Below, in pieces: positions 23,501-29,901 of a stretch of 40,759 nt of DNA (positions are counted from its first letter, which is position 1; every line of letters begins with the position of its first letter). The stretch covers positions 1-40,759 of the forward strand of contig JAFWLO010000007.1 of NCBI GenBank assembly GCA_017545595.1. Reading direction: 5' to 3'. The stretch is from Candidatus Saccharimonadota bacterium. Its GTDB lineage: Bacteria > Patescibacteriota > Saccharimonadia > Saccharimonadales > Saccharimonadaceae. The translations under genes were made by a program, and so were the position numbers. The notes below the pieces were generated by a model. It ran no database searches. It was given only the letters and a program-made list of their open reading frames with translations, and had not been told where the DNA came from.

Positions 23501-23899
23501 ACTTCCGGTGCCGCCAACAACGCAAAAGATATCATCCGCGACTTCCTCGACTTCAACGACGAAGGAAAAATCACCAGCTTCCTCAAAAAACGTCGCAAAG
23601 ACCGCATGGTCCGTCAACAAATCTACGAAGAAACTCACGGAGACACCCCAAGTTCTCTCCCGACAATTTTCGACGAATCCGACCGTCAATATTTCCAAGA
23701 CCGAATGTTTAGTCTCTTCGACGAAGATCCTGACAGTGTCGACTTCTTCGACAAGTCCATCTCTCTCGTAAGGAATGATTTCGGCCAAGAATATATTGCG
23801 CGTCGCTATGAAGAGTTCCGTACCGACCATCCCGACGCCACAAACTCCGACCTCCTAAGCGTCATTTCTGAGCTTCTCGCAAATCCAGAAAACTACTAA
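20528..23899 (+). CDS. VirB6/TrbL-like polytopic membrane protein with a giant C-terminal region
   Basis: The 1123-residue protein begins with a hydrophobic signal segment (about 13-36) and a low-complexity Asn/Thr/Gln/Ser stretch (about 37-125) made of degenerate QNTTQN-type repeats. A membrane domain (about 180-425) follows with five or more helices, including VFVIFFLIVIYSQL, IIVSAILINLSFIICALLV, LLGAVVSILIAFVTIATRQA, YILIMISPLAFVCYL and MAVKVVPLFAAWNLLK. This layout and the helix after RQAF resemble VirB6/TrbL inner-membrane channel proteins. The remaining 700 residues are soluble, charged and mostly helical, with no recognised domain; ordinary VirB6 is about 300 residues. It heads the operon with PrgI and VirB4. 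Confidence 0.8.
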   Translation: MSVSDKLKRIFLCLGAIFLSVFLSINIISTPVSAVPSTSNTANNTSNTPSTPTQNTSPVENPVENSANNSVENSQNPTQTTQNTTQNTQNTQNPTNTSQNTTQTDTNTSTSTNSETSDASSSEESGKTINTCYDESGSLGWFVCPTTGFLAKVTDSIYGIIEDFLIISPISTETNSPYHQVWSIFRDITNVVFVIFFLIVIYSQLTGAGISNYGIKKALPKIIVSAILINLSFIICALLVDVSNILGVSLRGLFSNIESSITATGILASAGSSSSSISYSALAGGLAGGTAIAGLAIGATGGFGYLFFSLLAVLLGAVVSILIAFVTIATRQAFIYILIMISPLAFVCYLLPNTESWFNKWKSSLLQMLFFFPMFAALFGACSLVGWVIIASAETPLMIILGMAVKVVPLFAAWNLLKMSGTLPGQINSALSNFASKPVGAGKAMLGERAALRRARYFGETAKPYQYNRRLNQFLQEGRFKRLSDIKTYEEASAIRAQEKTARLTNSNGTVTRRARAIQRIQTQNLRNRAAIVRTEKNADEGLSSITSPNAKNYSKLLKNDLKIMHAADQLAMETSDAETVRYNNAVGRHERFSNAINAHVQSSLYGRTVDPEALSRYNRMLAASRGDHDDVRYIAADAAQSRAVEDKIRTQKFDTYFRTLPPTQNLYDQLVTMTGEGHKNNANIDVILDGVRAIGQRGDTDLVKDIIDRVVESGEIKLGTHASQSLANYLMFDMGGKDVLLRRYGKYINLETARVYNEGQSSGKRINDTLSFREYIRGEYVDYVDPDGTVHMGKSKRAAAKLLEGTSLDEIERTGYGVIDASIRKAYTNEDGTVDLEGFKRSREEIQKSLMPAFISANLKYLSGSEQIQNAAEFLTGLHQKNGKFEKRWEDSNDVLFGLDPEYFQKQTNIYLTAQTPTQILTLRTDLFNPIKELLADEREQELRASDSLPEGYDSLEEKDKKIARDELAKQKFQELLDSKGKLETIYRSRTSGAANNAKDIIRDFLDFNDEGKITSFLKKRRKDRMVRQQIYEETHGDTPSSLPTIFDESDRQYFQDRMFSLFDEDPDSVDFFDKSISLVRNDFGQEYIARRYEEFRTDHPDATNSDLLSVISELLANPENY

Positions 23900-23939
23900 A
23901 CTCAATATTTAGCTTATCCTCGCAATTCCTGCCATTTTA

Positions 23940-23948
23940 TGATAATAT
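23940..23948 (+). promoter_or_regulatory. Possible extended -10 box before prgI
   Basis: TGA-TAATAT ends 9 bases before the ATG at 23958. The area is very AT-rich, so the position is uncertain. Confidence 0.4.
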
Positions 23949-23957
23949 ATATTATAT

Positions 23958-24899
23958 ATGGCGCAATATAAGGTCCCTCAAGATGTAGAGGCCGACGACA
24001 AACTCATTGGCCCTTTTAACTTCCGCCAATTCATCTATCTCCTCGTCGTGGCCGCTCTAATCGCTCTCGCGTGGGCGCTAGCCCAAATTTTTCCCCTGCT
24101 TGCTATTTTTCCAGTCCCGCCTGCACTCTTTCTTCTTGCCCTCGCCCTCCCTCTGAGAAAAGACCAACCTATGGAAACTTATCTCGCTGCCCTCATAAAA
24201 TTCTACACAACCCCTAACAAACGTTTCTGGAACCCTGGCCAGCGTGAATCAACCATCACCATAACCGCCCCTAAGGTCGTCGAACAAGTCCTAACAAAAA
24301 ACCTCTCCGAGGAAGAAGCCGGTCGTCGCCTCTCCTTCCTTGCGAACATCGTCGACACCGAAGGCTACTCCATCAAGGGCGACCTTTCCGCCGCCCCTTC
24401 TTCCTCCCCAATTCGCGGAGAAATCCTCGCCGAGGCGAACAACGCGACCGACATCTTCGACACTTACGAGTCCACAAAGGTCGGAACTTCTCTAGAGAAC
24501 GAAGCTTCCCGCCACCGTGCCCAGCTCGTCGCCGGTATGCGCGCCGCCCTTAAAGGTCAGGAAACCGCCTCCGCCCCCTCCTCTCCGAGCATCTCCCACT
24601 CTTTCTCCTCCTCCGTTTCCTCTTTGAACACTTCTAAAACTCAAGCTTCGAACAACCCTTCCTTCGAAATCCCCCAAACTCCAAGCTCTGAAGCTTCTCA
24701 AAAAATCGATTATTCTGACATTATTGTCAATCCCGCCGCCCTTGCCGCCCCCGCTCAGCCTTCAACCCCTCCCGCCGTAAATCCCGACCTCATCTCCCTC
24801 GCAAAAAGCGACGACTTGACCGTTGCGACCCTCGCCAAACAAGCCAACAAAAAGTCCAAATCCTCCGACGACGGGGAAGTATATATTAGTTTACATTAA
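23958..24899 (+). CDS. PrgI family protein, VirB3-like T4SS component
   Basis: The first 100 residues are the PrgI domain (Pfam PF12666): YKVPQDVEADDKLIGPFNFRQF, two adjacent membrane helices (about 28-70, IYLLVVAALIALAWALAQIF and LLALALPLR), then a segment with FYTTPNKRFWNPG. PrgI is the Gram-positive and Patescibacteria counterpart of VirB3 and works with VirB4 at the membrane. The remaining 200 residues are a Ser/Pro/Ala-rich, probably disordered cytoplasmic tail with a short structured patch (SEEEAGRRLSFLANIVDTEG). Its stop lies inside the ribosome-binding region of the next gene. Confidence 0.88.
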   Translation: MAQYKVPQDVEADDKLIGPFNFRQFIYLLVVAALIALAWALAQIFPLLAIFPVPPALFLLALALPLRKDQPMETYLAALIKFYTTPNKRFWNPGQRESTITITAPKVVEQVLTKNLSEEEAGRRLSFLANIVDTEGYSIKGDLSAAPSSSPIRGEILAEANNATDIFDTYESTKVGTSLENEASRHRAQLVAGMRAALKGQETASAPSSPSISHSFSSSVSSLNTSKTQASNNPSFEIPQTPSSEASQKIDYSDIIVNPAALAAPAQPSTPPAVNPDLISLAKSDDLTVATLAKQANKKSKSSDDGEVYISLH

Positions 24900-24908
24900 G
24901 GAGAGAAC

Positions 24909-25730
24909 ATGAACCCCCAACAACCTCAACAACAATTCCAGACCCCGGGCCAAGTCCCCGCTCAGCCGGCGACCATCATCGGTGGCTCCGCCTCTGCCCC
25001 CGCCCCCGCTCAACCCGCCATGCAACAAGCTCCAGCTCAAGCGACCCCCGACTCCCCCCTCTCGACCCAATCCACCCTCCTCATCTCCGAACTTCGCGAC
25101 TCGATGGTTATCATGAAAGACGGCTCTTTCCGCGCCGTCGTCGCCTGCCAATCCATAAATTTCGATCTCATGTCTTCTTCTGAGCGCGAAGGCGTCGAAT
25201 ATTCCTATCAAAATTTCCTTAACTCCCTCAATTTCACGACCCAAATCCTCATCCGTTCTGAACGCGTCGATATCGGTCCATACATCACAAAACTCACCAA
25301 CATTCGTCGCAACAACGACAATATGCTCCTCGGAATCTTAATGGACGATTACATCGATTTCATCGACCGCCTCTCTCAAGAAGCAAACATTATGAACAAA
25401 TCTTTTTACATCACTGTCCCTTATTACCCCTCCGCCGAGCAAGAAAAAATGTTGATGGAAACAAAGAATCTCTTCGCCTCCTTCCAACGCCAAAAGCCCC
25501 AAGTTGTCACCCGCATCGACCGCGCAACTTACGAAAAAGCCGCAACCGAAATTAACAACCGCATCGACACCATCATGTCCGGCCTCTATCAAATCGGCGT
25601 CCGCTCCGTCCGTCTAAACACCAAACAACTCGCCGAACTCTATTACGATTTCAATAACCCCGACACAGCCGTTCGTGAACCTCTCGTCGATTTCACAAAA
25701 CTAGCCACAACATACGTCAAGAAAGGATAA
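24909..25730 (+). CDS. TraC/VirB4 N-terminal-domain-like protein
   Basis: The 273-residue protein has a Gln/Pro/Ala-rich disordered N-terminus (1-55) followed by a folded domain: LISELRDSMVIMKDGSFRAV, EYSYQNFLNSLNFTTQILIRSERVD, and NKSFYITVPYYP. This matches the accessory N-terminal domain of VirB4/TraC ATPases, here as a separate gene directly before virB4 and lacking Walker motifs. An AAGGAGAG site overlaps the prgI stop, and one base separates its stop from the virB4 ATG, so all three are translationally coupled. Inferred: a partner of the ATPase at the inner membrane. Confidence 0.75.
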   Translation: MNPQQPQQQFQTPGQVPAQPATIIGGSASAPAPAQPAMQQAPAQATPDSPLSTQSTLLISELRDSMVIMKDGSFRAVVACQSINFDLMSSSEREGVEYSYQNFLNSLNFTTQILIRSERVDIGPYITKLTNIRRNNDNMLLGILMDDYIDFIDRLSQEANIMNKSFYITVPYYPSAEQEKMLMETKNLFASFQRQKPQVVTRIDRATYEKAATEINNRIDTIMSGLYQIGVRSVRLNTKQLAELYYDFNNPDTAVREPLVDFTKLATTYVKKG

Positions 25731-25731
25731 T

Positions 25732-27564
25732 ATGGCCAAGAAAAAACAACTTTCCGCTTCCCAAATCGCCGCCCAGTCCCAAATGAACGAGGACATGGCC
25801 ATCCAACGCGCCTTCGAACAGGGAATCACAACCCTTCGCGACCTCATCTCTCCTTCTTCTATAGAAATCCACGCCGACCATTTCCGCCTCGGCACAAAAT
25901 ACGGCCGCACTATCTATATCTACGGCTATCCCCGCACCCTCTTCACAGGTTGGCTCTCCCCCATCATCAACATCGACGAAGTTCTCGACATCTCCATGTA
26001 CATTTACCCCGTTGATACTCAAGTCGTCATGAAAAACCTCAGAAAAAAGGTTACCCAGCTCGAAGCTTCCATGAACGTCAACGCCGAACGTGGAAAAGTC
26101 CGTGATCCTGAGCTTGAAGCCGCCATCAACGACGCCGAAGAACTCCGCGACCAACTTCAAGTCGGCGCAGAAAAATTCTTCCGCTTCGGCCTCTATGTTA
26201 CGCTCTGGGCCGACTCCCTCGACGAACTCAAATTCGTCCAACAAAAGGTCGAAACCATCTTTGGCCAACTCATGGTCTTCTCAAAAGTTGCCACTTCTCA
26301 ACAAGAACAAGGTATGCAATCCTGCCTTCCTCAATGTTCCGACCAACTCCAAATCCGCCGCAACATGAACACCGGCGCAATCTCAACCTCCTTCCCGTTC
26401 ACCTCAGCCGACCTCACCCAAGAACAGGGAATCCTCTATGGCGTAAATATGCACAACAACGGCCTCGTCATCTTCGACCGCTTCTCCCTCGAAAACGCCA
26501 ACATGGTTGTCTTCGCTAAATCCGGCGCCGGAAAATCCTTTACTGTCAAACTCGAAGCTCTCCGCTCCATGATGCTCGGAAGCGAAATCGTCATTATCGA
26601 CCCCGAGAACGAATATCAAAAACTCTGCGACGCCGTCGGCGGCTCCTATGTTCGCCTCAGCCTTAACTCCGATGTCCGCATCAATCCTTTCGACCTCCCT
26701 AAAGTCGTCGATTCCGAAGACGCAAACGACGCCCTCCGCGCCAATCTCGTCACCCTCCACGGCCTCTTCCGTCTCATGCTCGGTGGCTCCGCAACTGGCC
26801 CAGGCGGCTCCCTAGTCTCTGGTCTAACCGCCGTCGAAGAAGCCGACCTCGACCAAGCCCTTATCGACACATACGCCCGCGCCGGAATCACCTCCGACCC
26901 TCTCACTCACCAATCCACCCCTCCGACCATCATCAACCTCTACGACACCCTCCTCCATATGGAAGGGAGCGGCCCCGCCCTTGCCCAACGCCTCAAAAAA
27001 TATACGACCGGAACCTTCGCTGGCATCTTCTCTCAGCAATCCAACGTCGACATCAACAATCCTATGGTCGTTTTCAACATCCGCGACCTCGAAGACGAAC
27101 TCCGCCCCGTTGCCATGTATATCGTCCTCTCCCACATCTGGAATATTGTCCGCGCCGAACAAAAACGTCGCCTCCTCATCGTTGACGAAGCCTGGCAGCT
27201 CATGCAATTCGAAGATTCCGCGAACTTCCTCTTCTCCCTCGCTAAGCGCGCCAGAAAATACTACCTCGGTTTAACAACCATCACCCAAGACGTCGACGAC
27301 TTTATGGGAACAAAAATGGGTCGCGCCATTGTCGCAAACTCCTCCATGCAACTCCTCCTCAAACAATCCGCCTCTGCCGTTGACGTCCTCTCCGATGTCT
27401 TCAAATTGACCGAAGAAGAAAAGAAACGCCTCGCCAACTTCCCAGTCGGCCAAGGTCTCTTTTTCGCCGGCTCAAACCACGTCCATATCCAAATCATCGC
27501 TTCAGAAACTGAAGAGTCCCTCATAACAACCAACCCCACCGCCCACAACAACCCTTCCTTGTAA
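25732..27564 (+). CDS. virB4: VirB4 family type IV secretion ATPase
   Basis: The 610-residue ATPase has an N-terminal region (about 40-190) of the VirB4/CagE type, then the motor domain: Walker A FAKSGAGKSF (261-270), VIIDPENEYQKL, the Walker B strand RRLLIVDEAWQLM (479-491), and a final TQDVDDFMG...VANSSMQLLLKQS pattern. It energises assembly or transport of a type IV machine at the inner membrane. It is the strongest marker of the locus. An AAAGGA ribosome-binding site sits in the end of the preceding gene. Confidence 0.95.
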   Translation: MAKKKQLSASQIAAQSQMNEDMAIQRAFEQGITTLRDLISPSSIEIHADHFRLGTKYGRTIYIYGYPRTLFTGWLSPIINIDEVLDISMYIYPVDTQVVMKNLRKKVTQLEASMNVNAERGKVRDPELEAAINDAEELRDQLQVGAEKFFRFGLYVTLWADSLDELKFVQQKVETIFGQLMVFSKVATSQQEQGMQSCLPQCSDQLQIRRNMNTGAISTSFPFTSADLTQEQGILYGVNMHNNGLVIFDRFSLENANMVVFAKSGAGKSFTVKLEALRSMMLGSEIVIIDPENEYQKLCDAVGGSYVRLSLNSDVRINPFDLPKVVDSEDANDALRANLVTLHGLFRLMLGGSATGPGGSLVSGLTAVEEADLDQALIDTYARAGITSDPLTHQSTPPTIINLYDTLLHMEGSGPALAQRLKKYTTGTFAGIFSQQSNVDINNPMVVFNIRDLEDELRPVAMYIVLSHIWNIVRAEQKRRLLIVDEAWQLMQFEDSANFLFSLAKRARKYYLGLTTITQDVDDFMGTKMGRAIVANSSMQLLLKQSASAVDVLSDVFKLTEEEKKRLANFPVGQGLFFAGSNHVHIQIIASETEESLITTNPTAHNNPSL

Positions 27565-27577
27565 ATCCATACTTTTA

Positions 27578-27586
27578 TGGTATAAT
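27578..27586 (+). promoter_or_regulatory. Extended -10 box for a leaderless mRNA (peptidoglycan hydrolase)
   Basis: TGG-TATAAT ends 7 bases before the ATG at 27594, with no ribosome-binding site. Confidence 0.75.
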
Positions 27587-27593
27587 TACCTCA

Positions 27594-28991
27594 ATGAACC
27601 TAAAGTCCCGCCTCTCTATTTTCTTTTTGTTCTCTCTAGCCCTCTTCGGCCTCTCCTCAAACTGCCTCGCTCTCTCCGCCTCCGAGCTCCGTTTTTATGG
27701 TCAAAACAACATTCTGTTCTACGCTCCAGAAGAAGACAACTGTCTAGAAAGCTCCTCCAGCTCCGCCACCTCTAGTTCTTCCGCCTCTACCTCTTCCGCC
27801 GAAGGCGCTCACAACCTCTCCGCCGAACAAGTCCAATTCGTAGAAAAATACCACGACGCCGCCGTCCTCCACAGCATCAACTACGGTATCCCTTGGGAAA
27901 CCGTCGTCGCTCAAGGCATTCTCGAATCCGCCTCTGGCTCCTCCCAAATCGCCCGAGAGAAGAACAACTTTTTCGGCGTTGGGGCTTTTGATTCCTGTCC
28001 CTACGAATGTGCAAAATCCTACTCAACCCCCGAAGAAGGCTGGGAAGGTTACTATAAAAACATCGTCCAAACCTCCGTCTATCGAGAAAACGGAGTCTTT
28101 TCTGGCGACACTATAACCGACCCTATCGCCTACCTCCGCGCCATTAAAGCCGCTGGCTACGCCACCGATCCTTCCTATGTAGAAAACACCACCCCTCTAA
28201 TAAACTCCATCATCGCCATCTCTAAAGATCGTGGCTGGGAATCCTCCGCCGAACTCGCAGAAAAACATCCCGAGTGGAAACAAAACGCCGAGAAAAACCG
28301 CCAGGGCGCCTCTACCTCTTCCTCCAACTCCTCCTCTGGAACTTCAAATGCTTCTTCTTCAGTCAAACTCTGCACCCCAGGCTCAAAATCCTCAAGTCCA
28401 AAATCCTCCTCCTCTAAATCTTCCACGGAGGGAACTACTGCTTCTTCCGAACTCATCTCCGGCGGCATGACCCTCTCCGAAGCTGAGGCTTTTATGGAAA
28501 CCTACGCCTCCGAGTCTGATAAGTTCGCAACCGGGAACCTCTCCTTTTCTGGAGCAACCGTTCTCGACGCTGGCTGCCCGAGTGGAACCCTAAACAACTG
28601 CTCCGCCTTCACGCAATGGTTCCTCAACAAATACACTTCTCTCGGCCCCTCCGGCGCTAATCTCGTCCAAGGTTCTCAAGCCGTCCAACAATACACCGCG
28701 ACCGGCCAACTCACCTACGGCGGAAAAACTCCAAAGCCCTACGCCGTCGTCAGCATGGGTCCCTATTCTGGAACCGCCGACGGCTGGCCAAACCACACTG
28801 CTATTGTCCTCGGAATCGACTCCTCCTCCGACCAAATTATCATCGGCGAAGCCAGCTGTGGCTCCGGAAACGGTGGTCGCTACTATCGCCCTCAAGCAAA
28901 AGTTTATAGCCTCTCCGAATACACTAACAGCTCCAGCGAATACGGCCCAACCTACGCCTACACCGATTCCGTCTTGAAAGGTCTAAAATAA
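27594..28991 (+). CDS. Secreted glucosaminidase with C-terminal CHAP-like domain
   Basis: This 465-residue protein has a signal peptide (residues 1-27, ending CLALS), the motif RFYGQNNILFY (33-43), a Ser-rich linker, and a glucosaminidase domain of the FlgJ/LytG type (about 78-212) with catalytic Glu in QGILESASGSSQ (Glu111) and NNFFGVGAF. A long Ser/Lys linker leads to a C-terminal Cys-His hydrolase-like domain: LNNCSAFTQWF (Cys336) and NHTAIVLGI (His401) with Glu419, the CHAP/NlpC arrangement. It would cut both glycan and peptide bonds of murein, the job of VirB1-type proteins of type IV systems. The target could be its own wall or a host's. Confidence 0.88.
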   Translation: MNLKSRLSIFFLFSLALFGLSSNCLALSASELRFYGQNNILFYAPEEDNCLESSSSSATSSSSASTSSAEGAHNLSAEQVQFVEKYHDAAVLHSINYGIPWETVVAQGILESASGSSQIAREKNNFFGVGAFDSCPYECAKSYSTPEEGWEGYYKNIVQTSVYRENGVFSGDTITDPIAYLRAIKAAGYATDPSYVENTTPLINSIIAISKDRGWESSAELAEKHPEWKQNAEKNRQGASTSSSNSSSGTSNASSSVKLCTPGSKSSSPKSSSSKSSTEGTTASSELISGGMTLSEAEAFMETYASESDKFATGNLSFSGATVLDAGCPSGTLNNCSAFTQWFLNKYTSLGPSGANLVQGSQAVQQYTATGQLTYGGKTPKPYAVVSMGPYSGTADGWPNHTAIVLGIDSSSDQIIIGEASCGSGNGGRYYRPQAKVYSLSEYTNSSSEYGPTYAYTDSVLKGLK

Positions 28992-29857
28992 TGAAAATCC
29001 CGACCCCACAAAAATCCCTCACCTTTCTAAACCGCCTCGGCTTTTTCCTTAAAAACCCTACTCATTCTTCCGATTATTCCCCAAATCACCTCCATAAATC
29101 CTCTAAATCTTCCACGCTTTCCACATCCTTTTCCACAAAGTTTTCCACAGAAAATCACAAAACTCAGCTCAAAATCCTTATTTTTACATCTGTTTTATTA
29201 TTTTTTACAACACTTTTTATCCTCTTCTGTAAAAATTACAACACTATCGTAAAAATAGAAAACTACCCAGCCGTCCTCCCGGTTTCTTATAAAAAATCCC
29301 TCGAAAAACAACTCCGAAACGCCCTCCGTCTCTCCATTGGCGAAGAAAACGACAAATCCCCCTTTGTTTCAGGCAACATTCGCCTCTCATCTTACTCTCA
29401 ATCCTCTAACCAGGGAACAACCAATGCAACCTTCCTAACCGACATTGACGCCTTCGAGCAGACCTTCTTTGTCTCCCTCTCCTGGGCCGATTCTCCTGAA
29501 GCCATCGAAATCCCCAACGGAATTATCATCACTTGCCCTCCTCAGTCCGACATGAAATTTCCATCCTCTTCCTGTAAATCCGCCTACGATTCCTCCGAGT
29601 TAAACGAAGCTAAAAAATCTAATCCTCTCTATTCATCCCTCCCAATAATCATCGACGACTTCGACTTCTCCTCTCGCTCCGCCACTCATTACGAAATCCA
29701 CGGCTACTTCGACTTAGGAGGCGCCCTAATCATCAACATCTTCGACTACAGCGGGGGGAACTACGAATCAGCTCTAGAAAAACTCCGCTCCCTCGGCGTC
29801 GACCCCTCCTCCCTCAAAATAAACTACATAGAAAAGTTCAAATCTGGAGAAAACTGA
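28991..29857 (+). CDS. Single-pass membrane protein, C-terminal domain shared with two downstream proteins
   Basis: The 288-residue protein has a Ser/Lys-rich cytoplasmic N-terminus, one membrane helix (about 58-77, ILIFTSVLLFFTTLFILF), and an extracytoplasmic part. Its last 80 residues contain LPIIIDDFDF...YEIHGYFDLGGALIINIFDYSGG followed by a helix (YESALEKLRSLG) and the strand LKINYIEKF. The proteins at 32834 and 33913 end with the same helix-strand order. The ATG overlaps the previous stop by one base. It is not a recognisable VirB8, although it sits where a VirB8-like anchor might be expected. Confidence 0.75.
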   Translation: MKIPTPQKSLTFLNRLGFFLKNPTHSSDYSPNHLHKSSKSSTLSTSFSTKFSTENHKTQLKILIFTSVLLFFTTLFILFCKNYNTIVKIENYPAVLPVSYKKSLEKQLRNALRLSIGEENDKSPFVSGNIRLSSYSQSSNQGTTNATFLTDIDAFEQTFFVSLSWADSPEAIEIPNGIIITCPPQSDMKFPSSSCKSAYDSSELNEAKKSNPLYSSLPIIIDDFDFSSRSATHYEIHGYFDLGGALIINIFDYSGGNYESALEKLRSLGVDPSSLKINYIEKFKSGEN

Positions 29858-29863
29858 CTTAAA

Positions 29864-29893
29864 ATTGACTTTTTACCATAAGTTCCATATAAT
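29864..29893 (+). promoter_or_regulatory. Promoter of the 976-residue protein, leaderless
   Basis: TTGACT-N18-TATAAT, with the -10 ending 8 bases before the ATG at 29902; no ribosome-binding site. Confidence 0.8.
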
Positions 29894-29901
29894 AATTACA
29901 G

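Noticed and set aside
22307-23830. Several long minus-strand frames opposite the VirB6-like gene
   Set aside because: C-rich third codon positions of the real gene keep the opposite frame open; no motifs, promoters or ribosome-binding sites.
25717-26268. 183-residue minus-strand frame opposite virB4
   Set aside because: It is the mirror of conserved VirB4 codons, with a Val/Asp/Phe-rich composition seen in all such shadows here.
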